Shown: piece after piece, positions 40,262 to 63,205 of the stretch | Position numbering within the stretch: the first letter of the stretch is position 1 | Layout of the letters: each line of letters starts with the position of its first letter | NCBI GenBank assembly: GCA_030522415.1 | Contig: CM060124.1 | Location: forward strand, 29,050,954 to 29,114,953 | Direction: 5' to 3' | Length of the DNA stretch: 64,000 nucleotides | From: Channallabes apus | Taxonomy: Eukaryota > Chordata > Actinopteri > Siluriformes > Clariidae | Position numbers and translations under genes: made by a program | The notes under the pieces: model-generated | What the model saw: the letters and a program-made list of their open reading frames with translations, nothing else | What the model was told of the DNA's origin: nothing | Databases searched by the model: none

Positions 40262-40734
40262 TTTTTCTCTCTCACTCTCTTTCTCTCTTTTTGCTTTTTA
40301 TTTATTCGTCTTTTTCCCTCCTTCGCTCTATGCACCCCATTACCATCTCACTCTCCATTGTTGTCATTCTCTGTCTTTCGCTCTAGAAACCTCCCTTATC
40401 GTCTCACTACCTATCTTTCATGCTGTCGATCCTTTTTCCGGTCTCCTTCCCTCTCTCCTCATCTCTTTCTTTCACTGTCCGTCTCGCTCCCTTTCTCACT
40501 ACCTCCCTATCCATCTCTCTCCCTTCATCTCGTTCTTTCCACTTTGCCTTATTACTCCAAAGAGATTCTGTCTTCCCCCACATGTCTTTCTCCTTCTTTC
40601 TCTCTATTCTATGCAGTTTCCATCTATATTATCACCAACTCCTTCCCCCCCCTCTCTCTCTCCCACTTTATCTCTTTCCGTTAAAATTTTCTCTCTTTCC
40701 CTGGATCTTGCCTTCTTCTTTTCTCTCAAAATCT

Positions 40735-40773
<39 letters not shown>

Positions 40774-41090
40774 TACTTATTCATCTCTATTCCTTCTATC
40801 CACCTCCATTCCCATCTCCTTCCATTGTTGCCATTTCTCTTTCTTTCTCTCTCCTCCCTTCACTTCTCACTATCTACTGTATCTTTTATGTTGTCACTCT
40901 TTTCCCAGTCCTCCTTCCCTCTCTCCTCATTGCATTCTTTCAGTCTTTCTTTCCTCGCTCCCTCTCTCACTACCTCCCTATCCATTTCTCTCCCTTCACA
41001 TCTCTCCTTTGATTTATTTCGCTCCTTTGAGAGATGCTCTCTCACTTTCTATCACTCTCTCTGTCTCTATGTCCCTCACTGTCCATCTCT
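40262..41090 (+). repeat. polypyrimidine tract
   Basis: About 830 bp of C/T-dominated plus strand with (CT)n at 40737-40767. Apparent Ser/Leu/Pro-rich frames are composition artefacts. Confidence 0.9.
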
Positions 41091-42291
41091 CGTTTGCATC
41101 TGTATTTATCTATCAAATATTATATATAAATACTGTCTTTATAAATAAACTACAAATGAAAAGCAATAAAAAAAATAAATAAATAAATTCCCAGAGAAAC
41201 GTTCTCTCTTATGAAACATTTCACGGTGCGCTGATTGACAGGCCGATATGATGTAAAAGTCTCCGTTTGAAGCCAGAGAGACGAAGAAGGAAATAATGAG
41301 GCTGTCTGGGTTCATGTCTATTATACTGTAACTGTCTAATGGAGTTGGCTCTCACTCTGGGACTCAATCGTCTGCGCCCATTTTAAAAGCTGGCGCCGGC
41401 GCTGACCTTTCCTCTCTCGATACACTGCGCGGAGGTAAAAGATGTGACGCTCATCGGGAACGCGGGACTCGGTGGCAGACGTGTGAGAGTGTGAGACTTG
41501 TGGCCATTTTTTTTTTCTCCTCGTCAAAGAAATAATGTGAAGTAATTGTGGTTTAACATCCTTCAACTGACCTCAATTACTGTGGAGCAGGCGAGAGTAG
41601 CTTCGTTCACCGAAATCGTCTTTATAAGTCTAAATTCGATCACACTTAAATTAGCATTATGGGCTAATGGCGGAAAATTCTGTGGCGTTCGTGTCCTGAA
41701 TGACCTGCTAATGGTTCAGTATGGAGCAAGAAATAATAAGCGTGAGAGAGAGAGAGTGAGAGTGAGAGAGAGAACAACCCTTACAGACAGTTTTGGAGCT
41801 TTTGCATTTGAAGCTGATTAAAGGTTTCTTTGCTAACCAGCGGCATTAGCACAGCTATGTTTTTTTTTGTTTGTTTTTTTTTACTAGCACACTTTAACAT
41901 GCATAAGGATCTACGCTAACAATAGACACAGAAAAATATATAATTGTTGTGACTTTGTCAGTATTAATATATTACTATTAATTAATTTTATTAATTATAT
42001 ATATAATTCTATTAATATTACAAAGATTTTAGATTTTTTGGGGGGAAATAATGATCATCCAAAACTTTGTTTGAAATTGTTGAACATGTGACGTGAAATA
42101 TTTCAAATATTTTGTAGGTGTAATGTGTTTAGGCGAGTTCTTAAGGGGAGATTGTGTATTGCAAAGCGCATTTTCCCATATGGAATAATGTAAATCCAGA
42201 TAATCTGCTCCAGCCACCAAAAAATATTACCAATATTATCGATTTTCAACACTATATTCAATCAAAACATTTAGAAAAGACATGTTAATGA

Positions 42292-42424
42292 TGGCCCTGC
42301 GATGGATTGGCACCCTGTCCAGGGTGTACCCTGCCTTGTGCCCGAAAGCCTCCTGGGATAGGCTCCAGGCCCCCCGCGACCCTGATCACAGGATAAAGCG
42401 GTATAGAAGATGAATGAATGAATG
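42292..42424 (+). mobile_element. SINE tail fragment
   Basis: GCCCTGCGATGGATTGGCAC through GGATAAAGCGGTATAGAAGA and a GAATGAATG end; 5' truncated. Confidence 0.8.
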
Positions 42425-43039
42425 TTAATGATGTAAAATACAGTATAAAATAATTGTCTTCACTAAATATTGCACAAAATCCAAAAAAAAAAAAAAAAGA
42501 ACAAAACAAAAACTTCTCCTTGACGTATGTACAGTACGAGTTAGCTGGCACTCAGTTCGACTCGGTTTGTTTGCTCATATGCCGAGAAAAAATGTAGACA
42601 ATATGTCAGTTCTTAAGGTGAAAGGTTTAAGGTGGAACGTACAGTATGTATGTCGAGGTAGAACTGTGTTGATTAATCTGAGAAATGTCGATTTTGCAAA
42701 GAAAGCAAAATGCATAGCTAAAATCTAGCAATGATTTTTGTTTACTTTTGTTCCGTACACTTGTTTAGGTATGAAGCACTTAATAATTTTCTACAGTGAT
42801 ATTATCATGGTTATGTTTTGCCCTTGTTCTCCCATAGATAAGAGATGGATGATCAACTACTGTAGATCCAGGGATCAAAGCCTACAGTATGAGTTCAATT
42901 TGCCCTCAGAATTTCCTTGGATTGGACGTTTTTCAGCGCTGTTCTTGGCACTAGTCAGATTGTTATCATAGGAAAGCAAACATGCTTAATTGCAAGATTA
43001 TGAATTTTTTAAATCTCAGAGAACTGAGCACATTAAATA

Positions 43040-43590
43040 TACACTACCGTTCAAAAGTTTTAGAACACTTCCAAATTTCTTTGTTTTTGTTTAGTGATTT
43101 ATTTTCTACATTCTACAACAATACTGCGGATTTCAAAACTATAAAAACACACATATGGAATTAGGTAATTACGTAACAACAAGAAAAACACCAGTTAGTT
43201 GTTATTTTAAGACACAGAGGTCGGCCTTTCTGTAATAGTTCCTGCAAGAACAGTATTGTGTCAAGTGCATTTGCAAAATCCGTCCAGCACCATAATGAAA
43301 CTGTCTCTCATGAAGGCCGTCCCAGGAGGACGAGACCAAAACCTACCTCTGCTGCAGACGAGAAGTTCATTTAGAGTTATCAGCCTGAAAAATGACCAAT
43401 TAACAGCAGCTCAGATTAGAGGCGTTATGAAGTCTTTACAGAGCAGAAGTAGCAGAAACATCTCAATATCAACTGTTCAAAGGAGATTCATGCAGTTTTT
43501 GGACGCCTTCAGCAAAACTTTACAATGTAGAAAGAAATTAAAATCAGGAACCATCATGAAAGTGTTCTAAAACTTTTGAACGTTAATGTA
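43040..43590 (+). mobile_element. non-autonomous Tc1-like element
   Basis: 551 bp with terminal inverted repeats of about 31 bp: ACCGTTCAAAAGTTTTAGAA on the left, and its near-perfect inverse ending AACTTTTGAACGTTAATGTA on the right. The interior keeps a transposase scrap (NDQLTAAQIRGVMKSLQSRS). Confidence 0.8.
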
Positions 43591-44666
43591 ATTCTGACAC
43601 ATGCACATCTGGTTCTGTAAATGCTAGACATTTTATCCAGGACTGGTTCAAATCTCTGTGGTGCTCTAGACTGACCTACAGCTGTTGCCTGTAGGCCGTT
43701 GGTGAGTATTTTACAAATGGTGTAAATTTCTAAGCTCTGTGCCTTTGTATTATATGGAATCTGTCATATCATTCTTAGGCATTGTTAATGTGATGCACTC
43801 CTTTTATGTCTCTTTAAACATGTCTTGATATGCTGCACACTCTACTAAACTTTGATGAATGTTTGCTTTTTAATCTCAACCTTATGAATTTGTAAAATAT
43901 TGGGGCACTTATATCGGAGGACATTTAATAAGGAGCATGATTTTTGGGCGCTGTAAATGCTAGACATTTCACCCAGTGCTAGTTCAAATCTTCCTGAAGA
44001 GCTCCACACTCGCTTATAGTTTTCCGCATGCCTGCATTTGGTCAATTATAGCAGCTCGGCGCAATATTGGTTACACATTTATTGTCGCATCACTCTTAGG
44101 GAGCATTAATGGAGAGGCAATCCTTCCATGCTTCATTCACGAAGGCATGAAATGTTCTACACGCGACTGGAGGTGGCTGCTTTGCAGCATTTAGTCAGTA
44201 CGTTATGAATCTTGTAAATATGATATTTTATGAGATGTGTCACATCTTCCATCTTGCACCCAATTCCCACCTGTCATCAGGGAATTCCTACATCAATTCT
44301 CTAACTACTGAATAGAGAGGGCAGAAGCGATCTTGTGCTATCTCTATGCCACATGACACCAATCGCATCTTTTCAAACTGCTCTGAAAGAGCTCAGCTAA
44401 TCAGCTCTCCAAATCTATAAGAGGCAACACCCGGCAACACCCGGGATTCGAACTCTGGATGATAGACATTTTTTGATATCTCATAGCACAATTTTTACAT
44501 TTATTTTTACTTTTATTATTATTATTATTACTATTATGAGCTCCTGAGATGGTAGACACTCCACTGATGGCTCATGCAACTTGTCCGGGAATGCTCCTGG
44601 GCACTGGAATGACTGTAACAGCAGGTTTCATCTGAATAAGTTTATTATATTTTAACTAGCTAAAAT

Positions 44667-44960
44667 CATCCATCCATCCATCCATCCATGAAACTCTGTA
44701 GTCCAACTAGAGACTGTGAAATGCATGTTTTTGGACTGTGGGAGGAAACCCACCAAACATGGGAAAAACATGCAAACTCCATGCACACAGACCCCAACGC
44801 AGGAATCAAATACAGACCCTCTACCCATCCCGAGGCATCGGGAGATTTTGCCAGCTTCAGTAGACAAAGGCCGACCCTGCGAGGTTCCTGAGGCGTCCAG
44901 AGAAGGACCAGCTCCAACTGGATTCAGCTTTATGATGGTTGGAGCTACACATGCTGCTCC

Positions 44961-44996
<36 letters not shown>

Positions 44997-45125
44997 CTGC
45001 GATGGATTGGCACGCTGTCCAGGGTGTACCCTGCCTCATGCCCTGAGTCTACTGGGATAGGCTACAGGTCCCCGCGACCCTAAATACAGGATAAAGCGGT
45101 ATACTGTAGAAGATAAATAAATGAA
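44667..45125. mobile_element. two SINE fragments in opposite orientation
   Basis: 44667-44830 is a minus-strand piece (TTTTTGGACTGTGGGAGGAA); 44990-45125 is a plus-strand tail (GCGATGGATTGGCACGCTGT ... GGATAAAGCGGTATACTGTA). A (GT)n run lies between. Confidence 0.68.
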
Positions 45126-45650
45126 TGCACAACACACATGATGTTATATAATTTCTATCTGTTATCACCCAGATGAGGATGGGTTCCCTGTTGAGTCTGG
45201 TTCCTCTCAAAGTTTCTTCCTAATGCCTTCTCAGGGAGTTTTTCCTTGCCACCGTCGCCGTCACCCTTGGCTTGTTCATAAGAGACATTTCATTCATCAT
45301 TCATTCATCTCATTATTATCTAGACACATTTTTCTCACACATACAGACTTCCAATTATTTTCTTTCATTAAAAAAATATATATTATTATTATTTCATTTT
45401 TGTGAAGCTGCTTTGAGACAATGACCATTATTAAAAGCGCTATAAATAAAATTGAATTGAATCGAAAAGGTGTGAGGCCACCAGCTAGCATCGGCTGAAG
45501 CTCAGTGTAATTCAGTGTAATAATACAGCTTATGTCATTCTGAAAATGCTTTAAAAAATGAATAAATAAATAAATAAAAGCAGCTGATCTAATATCATAA
45601 ATGGTCCGCTCAATTTTTTTCCATTGGGTTTTTATGTCCTTTTAAATGTA

Positions 45651-45699
<49 letters not shown>

Positions 45700-46002
45700 C
45701 AATTTTTACTTACTACCGGAAGCTTATAAAACTGACACTGGAATGTAAGCAATGATTTGTACACTGAAAACAGTAAAGCAGAAATGTAGCTTAAAACTTT
45801 AAGTCTGGAATGAAACAGTGTGTGTTGTCCCGTCACAGAGAAGTAAACAGCGACAGAGCTTTTTATCCCCCGTTGCATATTAAAGTGGGTTATGTTGCGG
45901 AGAATGTCATGTTATGCTACACTCGTGCCATGCCTTTGGGTAACCCCTGCTGAGTCAGCACTGCATTTTGCAGTATGTGACATTATATCTATTGATACGG
46001 TT

Positions 46003-46045
<43 letters not shown>

Positions 46046-46230
46046 TCAGAACTCATTACTGCTTTGAATGAGTTTTCCTTGCTTTGGGATTTCAGCCAGT
46101 GCAACATCCATTTCCAACAGTTTAACCCCAGGATATTGCAAAGTCACATGTCAATCAGATTTGTAAACAGATGATAAAATTCGCAGACTACACCACCGTG
46201 CCGCCAATAATAATAATAATAATAATAATG

Positions 46231-46442
46231 GCGGCGCCGTGGTGTAGTGGTTAGCACTGTCGCCTTGCGCGTCCAGGGTTCGATTCCCCGGCCAGGCTCG
46301 ATTCCCGTCTCTGTGTGCATGGAGTTTGCATGTTCTCCCCGTGCTTGGTGGGTTTCCTCCGGGTACTCCGGTTTCCTCCCACAGTCCAAAGATATGCAGG
46401 TTAGGCTAATTGGCGTTCCCAAATTGCCCGTAGTGTGTGAAT

Positions 46443-46506
<64 letters not shown>

Positions 46507-46623
46507 CCTGCGATGGATTGGCACCCTGTACCCCGCCTAGTGCCGAAGTCTCCTGGGATAGGCTCCAGGTCCCCCGCGACCCTGAACACAGGATTAAGCG
46601 GTATAGAAAATGAATGAATGAAT
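46231..46623 (+). mobile_element. full-length tRNA-derived SINE with expanded (GT)n
   Basis: Intact head GGCGGCGCCGTGGTGTAGTG, B-box, body and tail GGATTAAGCGGTATAGAAAA(TGAA)n. An internal (GT)n of about 60 bp lies at the site where related copies have a short run. Inserted in an (AAT)n microsatellite, copies of which flank both ends. Close to the 17711 copy in sequence, suggesting recent activity. Confidence 0.88.
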
Positions 46624-47595
46624 GAATAATAATAATAATAATAATAATGGAATGCCTGAGATGGGTGGTGCTGAGTGGGCATTGATTAAAAATAATATTA
46701 ACAATTGGGGAAAAAAACAAGCAATTAGTAGGATTTGTTCTGCCATGATACAAAAGCAGGGCAGTATAAAAATAATATTAACAAATTTATAGTACAATTA
46801 TTATTATTGCTCCACAATTATTTAGAATTTATTTCTAAGTATTTATATTTGTACATTTTTACATTAATTGTAAAAATGGAGAACCTGTTATTTTCAGTCT
46901 GTTTAGTTTCGATAACAGACAACTGAGATTCATCAAGGACTCTTCATATCTGTATATGAGCAATTACAGGAGGAACAAGAGGTGAGGGTTAAAACCAGGA
47001 AAGATTGCGCACCAAAGAAAGGAAAAGAGGCACATTGAGACAAACTGATTAAAGCTGACACACCGAACAGGTGAACACAAACTGGTAACAAACCAACCAG
47101 GTAGAGAAAAGATTTTTTAAAAAGTACAAGTAGAATGAAAACATGACAAAAAATATGGGACAGGATGGAAAATCGTCCAGTTTGGACGTCTCTGGCACTA
47201 CGGTGTTAATATACGGCTTCTTGGAGCCCAGAGTTCTGTACAGTAAATGCAGTGATAAACGTTGTTAATGGACCAAAGTTTACTGGAATTTTGCGAGTCC
47301 ACATCACTACTGTATATCCACATAGAGGTGCATGACAGGTATTAAGACAGTGATGTCTGAGGGATGTGAACTTACACTGTAAAAAATGAATACTGAAAAT
47401 AGTTGTTGGAAAAAAGAAATATATGTTGGGCTAATATAATGCTGGTGTCAAAAAAGAAAAATATGTTTTCTCAATGACTGTATAAATTTCATTACTCAAC
47501 TAAGAAAGTTTCATCAAGGCAACGAGTATAACTGTGTTCATGAAACATTTAACTGCACACAAACAATTTTATGTTGGACGAACAAGAGGGACCTC

Positions 47596-47607
47596 TGCGC
47601 ATGCGCA
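47596..47607. promoter_or_regulatory. NRF-1-type palindrome
   Basis: TGCGCATGCGCA, a perfect NRF-1 consensus, followed by an E2F-like TTCCCGC at 47634-47640 and, at 47655-47663, ATG directly followed by a consensus splice donor (ATG|gtgagt). This arrangement looks like a CpG-type promoter and first exon. Confidence 0.45.
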
Positions 47608-47833
47608 AAAGCGTTCTTCCAGAATTTTCGAACTTCCCGCTATTTCCTCCCGAAATGGTGAGTACTTCATGGAAACTAACTGTCCTGCAAAGTAATCAGC
47701 AATTTTAGCTTTATAACATATATATTATCCAGCAGCACGCTTTAGAACATTATATTTTCGAGTGTTTATTTATATAATTTGGAGTGTTAAATAGGGCCTT
47801 GGATTGCCCTGATCATTTCAAGAGCCAGCGATA

Positions 47834-48187
47834 ATGGCAAAAATGCACCAACAGCAGGAGGATGAGCCCAGTCTTATCTCACAGTCTCACAGTCTGTTAA
47901 AGACATGTACAGTTAAACTGGTGGACTTCAGGGAAATACATGGACTGGATGGAGAAATGGGAGAAGGAAATTTTTATTTCAGAGTTCCAGGTAAGTCTAG
48001 TTTTAATGGAGACCAGCAAACACTGCAAGCTCAGGTGAAGTTGTGCTCTGTGAGACTGGTGGACTGCAGAAAAACACAAAACAGAAAAGCAGCAGCTGAG
48101 AGTGATCCAGAGGACGAGGACAGTGATTTTATTCCCTCCAGTGAGTGTTATAGTTGCGTTGCGGATGTGAATGCGAAATGTGTGTAG
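47834..48187 (+). CDS. hypothetical small protein or first coding exon
   Basis: 117-residue frame starting MAKMHQQQEDEPSLISQ, about 230 bases after the NRF-1-type promoter motif. It contains two related segments, CTVKLVDFREI (about 25-35) and CSVRLVDCRKT (about 71-81), and an acidic patch ESDPEDEDSDFIPSS. A strong donor (CCAG|gtaagt) sits inside at 47991, so the real protein may leave this frame there. I do not recognise the family; it could be a host gene or part of a transposon. Confidence 0.3.
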   Translation: MAKMHQQQEDEPSLISQSHSLLKTCTVKLVDFREIHGLDGEMGEGNFYFRVPGKSSFNGDQQTLQAQVKLCSVRLVDCRKTQNRKAAAESDPEDEDSDFIPSSECYSCVADVNAKCV

Positions 48188-48263
48188 ATGTAGTAGTTTA
48201 TGAACATGTCACTCTGGTCTCCGTCTATGATTTTAGGAGCTTAAACTGATCTACAGCAAACAG

Positions 48264-48500
48264 GCACTGGTGGCTCAGTGGTAGGTGTTTCGCCTGCCAT
48301 GCGGACGGCCCGGGTTCAATTCCAGCCAGTGCCCACACCCCAGCCACTGGATACAGTGCCGGTCCCAAGCCCGGATAAAATGGGAGGGTTGCGTCAGGAA
48401 GGGCATCCGGCTTAAAACCTGTGCCAAGTTGTAGTGCGGACTGGATATTCCGCTGTGGCGACCCCTTGCCGGGAGCAGCCGAAACACCAACAACAGGAGT
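48264..48500 (+). mobile_element. SINE with tRNA-Gly(GCC)-like head
   Basis: 48264-48333 folds as tRNA-Gly(GCC): acceptor arms GCACTGG/CCAGTGC pair perfectly, D-arm TGGCTCAGTGGTAGG, anticodon loop CTGCCAT in a TTCGC/GCGGA stem, and T-loop TTCAATT; the T-stem is one base short. The body (GGGAAGGGCATCCGGC..., TTCCGCTGTGGCGACCCC, GGGAGCAGCCGAAA) resembles the 3' tail of zebrafish DANA-type SINEs. Confidence 0.85.
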
Positions 48501-48539
48501 GTTACAGTAGTTATCTGGCAATGCACTCGTTTCAGCTCC

Positions 48540-49970
48540 TAACGCATTTTTTTTCAGATGGTATGTACATTGACATTAATGTTAATCTTTGAAACCGCTA
48601 ACGTTTACTTACTGTACGTTACATGCATTTTAATCATTTTAATGACTGATAATTTCAACGGCTATTTGAAAAAGACGGCGCGTTAGTGCGGCACTGAGGG
48701 AGCTTAATGTTCTCACTCCTTCATCATTCATTAACCTTATAGTGTCTGAAAACGGTTATAATGGCTAAACGGACATTTTTTTGTCTAGGATTTTTAATGG
48801 TTTTGAACTACAAACGGTTACTTAATTAGTTATTCATATATTTTTCTTTTTGTATTTCAGGTATTAGGGAGAATATTTGGGAAACAGTGCTTACTGCATC
48901 TGCAAACAATCTTGGAGCTTGGCAAAATTATTTCACAACATTTATTTTTTTTATCTTAAACCATTTCTGAGTTAAAGCAAATATTTTATTTTCAAATAAG
49001 CCACTGCACGTTTTTACTGAGAAATATCAGTATGTTTTGTTCCTCAAAGCAGAAGTCTATTTATCCAGTATACTGTTTTGACTGAGTGTGATATTAGTAA
49101 GCTTTGTAACATGAATGTTAAGGGCACAGTTTCATTCTTGCATTTTGGAATGTTATTTGCATATTTTGTTATAACAATGCAGCATTTGTTTATTTGTTGA
49201 AAGAGTAGCTGGATTGCACTTAATCAATGTTGATAGTCTTTAACAGGTGTTTAAAGTTTATTTCACTAATTCACGTATTCCAAATTCGCCATTTCAGGGG
49301 CTATTCAATTTAGCTACTGTACTGCTTAACCACATCCCTGGCAAGAACATCACAGTTGAGTAATAAGCATCATGGAGAGGTAGTTATCTTGTATGAGGTC
49401 ACAATAGGGGGAGAATCTAATCTACATCTGAATAAATGTAACTCCCAGGCAAATACAACTATGAAAGAATTTTTTTTCTCAATTTTTTTGCTTTCATTGT
49501 GTACATGCACACTGGAGACCCAACTGAATGTCTAAACATGAGTAAAATGTCCAATTTTGCATGATACTGTATCCCTTAAAAAGAAAAAAAAAACTTTTAA
49601 CCCCTGACAGCATCCATAAAAAGTACATAAAAAATAGATCATCCGGCTTTTGAAAGGATTGTAAAGGAGATATCCGCTTCACTTCCATTTGAACACATAT
49701 TGCTTGGAAACAGCATCAAGTAAAAATGTTCCCGTCGTTTACTTGACATTTTAAGATGGACAGCCCCACGTTTTTTTGGTCTACAATAATTGTTCTGACT
49801 CATCGAGGCATGAAGAGAAAAAATATGTTTTTATTATTGAGGATCTTGTCTCCAAATCTATGTTCACGCCTCCTTAAATCCATTGAATTCAACTTTGAAC
49901 AATTTCTTTTTGTGGCATTTTCACACCGGCCATATCTATCGAAACCTTAACAAAGCCTCGGAAATGTGTA
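48540..49970. other. intergenic, nothing certain
   Basis: A possible acceptor (tttcag at about 48855) and short frame could be a further exon of the hypothetical gene at 47.8 kb; unproven. Confidence 0.35.
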
Positions 49971-49971
49971 A

Positions 49972-49974
<3 letters not shown>

Positions 49975-50050
<76 letters not shown>
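49975..50050. repeat. (TG)n microsatellite
   Basis: About 75 bp perfect TG. Confidence 0.97.
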
Positions 50051-50052
<2 letters not shown>

Positions 50053-50629
50053 TTCCTAAAACCACCTCCAAATCCGGTTTCCTCTTGTTTGCTGAGAATG
50101 CGTTCAAGATCTACACTTCAAGTCAAAAAACACACATACGTTTCTTTATTGTCCTGAAAAAACTGAATCCACTGCAGGTCCATTTTGGGCCAAGTAGGCC
50201 CAAGCACCACCAAGATGTCGCTTATAATCTATTCAAATGCATCACGGACCATTTCCCTGTTCACATGATGGCATTTCGCTGTATGATGTAGAGCCATGGA
50301 CCTGCAGGCCTTATTCTTTGGATTTCATTACTGCACACTCAGTGTGCAAATAGCAGGAGCTCCACTAAGACAAGAACAGTGATTGCTCCGAGACAATGAT
50401 GCATGCTGCTTATTTTCTCCTAGATTTGCGTGGCTTTTGCTTTAAAATGTCACACTCTGCAGCAGTCGAGAAGTTCACCAGACCCATTTTATTTGGTGTC
50501 ATGAATCTTGATAGAATTGCTAATATCCGCAGCGTCCTGTGGCCAATTCTTTGGAAGATAATTAATGTATTTAAAGTTAATGATTTTAACACCTATTGCT
50601 AGCATGCTAGTGGGAATAGATGTAGATCC

Positions 50630-51062
50630 ATTCATTATTTATACTGCTTGTACTGTGTAGGGTCATAAGGGGCCTGGAGGTCCATTCTAGTGTACATAAG
50701 GCACAAGGCACCATCAGCCAACACTGCATGTCTTTGGACTGTAAGGGAAAGCCGAGGTACCTGGATGAAACCCACCAAGGACACAGAGAAGATACAAACT
50801 CTACATACTGTACACAAGCCAAAGATGAGATCCAAAGCTCGCCTGAAGGTCTACCCAGGGGATGCAGGGCACTAGATTGGTCACACAAATACACAAAGTC
50901 ACACTCACCCATGCACTAAAGGCAAATTGAAAATGCCAATTAGCCCATTATAAATGTGGGAGGAAACCCACTAAACACAGAGAGGACACGCAACTCCTCA
51001 AACACAGAGCCGAGGGACTCAAACCCTTAACCCTGCTAACCACTAGCCCACCATGCCACCCC
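50630..51062 (-). mobile_element. old SINE copies, two overlapping remnants
   Basis: Two separate body matches (ACTGCATGTCTTTGGACTGT near 50723; TGTGGGAGGAAACCCACTAA near 50956) and one head (TGCTAACCACTAGCCCACCA), minus strand. Lies downstream of erbb4. Confidence 0.58.
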
Positions 51063-51140
51063 TCCTTTGGTCTCAAATGCTGTAAATGCCATGTAATGCA
51101 TCCCAAGTCTCAAACAAGTTTTAACATTAAATAGGACATT

Positions 51141-51146
51141 TATTTA
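51141..51146 (-). terminator. possible erbb4 polyadenylation signal
   Basis: AATAAA on the minus strand, about 780 bases past the stop codon. It is the only canonical hexamer I noticed in this stretch; no transcript evidence. Confidence 0.3.
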
Positions 51147-51924
51147 GTATTTGTATTAAAAAAAAAAAAAGAAGTTACAACAGTATATGAGCTGAAGGAA
51201 AACAGACAGAAGGAAAACACCAAGCCTAGTTAAATAACATGTATGTATTTATAGAAGTGTAAAAGAAGCTGTAAAAATGGTAAGTTAATACATTATCAAA
51301 CACAACCAGGTTTATCCATGTCTTCCAATGGCTGTGTGTGACTTCATTTTCCCTCAAGGGCAACAAGCATCCAAGCCATGTCTGAAAGATGTCCTGGATT
51401 GCTCAGAATAAAATCTAGCAACCTACAAATCAAGATGAGTGTGAATGTAGCATAGCATGCAAGAAGAGCATTAAACATGAAAAAACATCCATAAATGAGT
51501 CAATATGGCACTTTGGACACACTCTCACGGAGAGTAAATGAAAATTTCTCACATTGGGCTAATATTCCGTTTTGCTCCTGAACATGCTAGTTTTGCCAAT
51601 GATGTTCACAACCTTAAAAAACAAAAAAAGTCCAGTCTGTTTCTTGGCAACGGACATCCAGTTTCAAAGGTCTATTCTTGCCTTTTTGTTAGGTTTACTG
51701 TGTCGTAATTAACCCCAGAAATGAAGAATCATTAACCTAGACAAGACTGCTAAACACTAACTAAGGAAGGCAGTATTCTTGGAATGATACCTGACTGACC
51801 TGGAATTGACTGACCCACTGATATTGAAATGGATATTGTAAAACAGGAATATTATCGTTCAGAAATGAGTGGAAAAGTATGGCCTGCTGGTCATGGAATC
51901 AGGCTCTGGAGAACATGGATGACT

Positions 51925-63073
<11,149 letters not shown>

Positions 63074-63158
63074 CTGTAACACACACACATACACACACAT
63101 ACGCATAAACAGGACAGGAATGGGACACTAATATACGGTGCACAAACTGCTTGGTGAG

Positions 63159-63205
<47 letters not shown>

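Noticed and set aside
40420..41148. 242-codon open frame on the plus strand
   Set aside because: Ser/Leu/Phe/Pro-only translation of a polypyrimidine tract; other frames are equally open.
48264..48333. A functional tRNA-Gly gene
   Set aside because: T-stem is one base short, no terminator follows, and the sequence runs on into a SINE body found again at 38104-38281.
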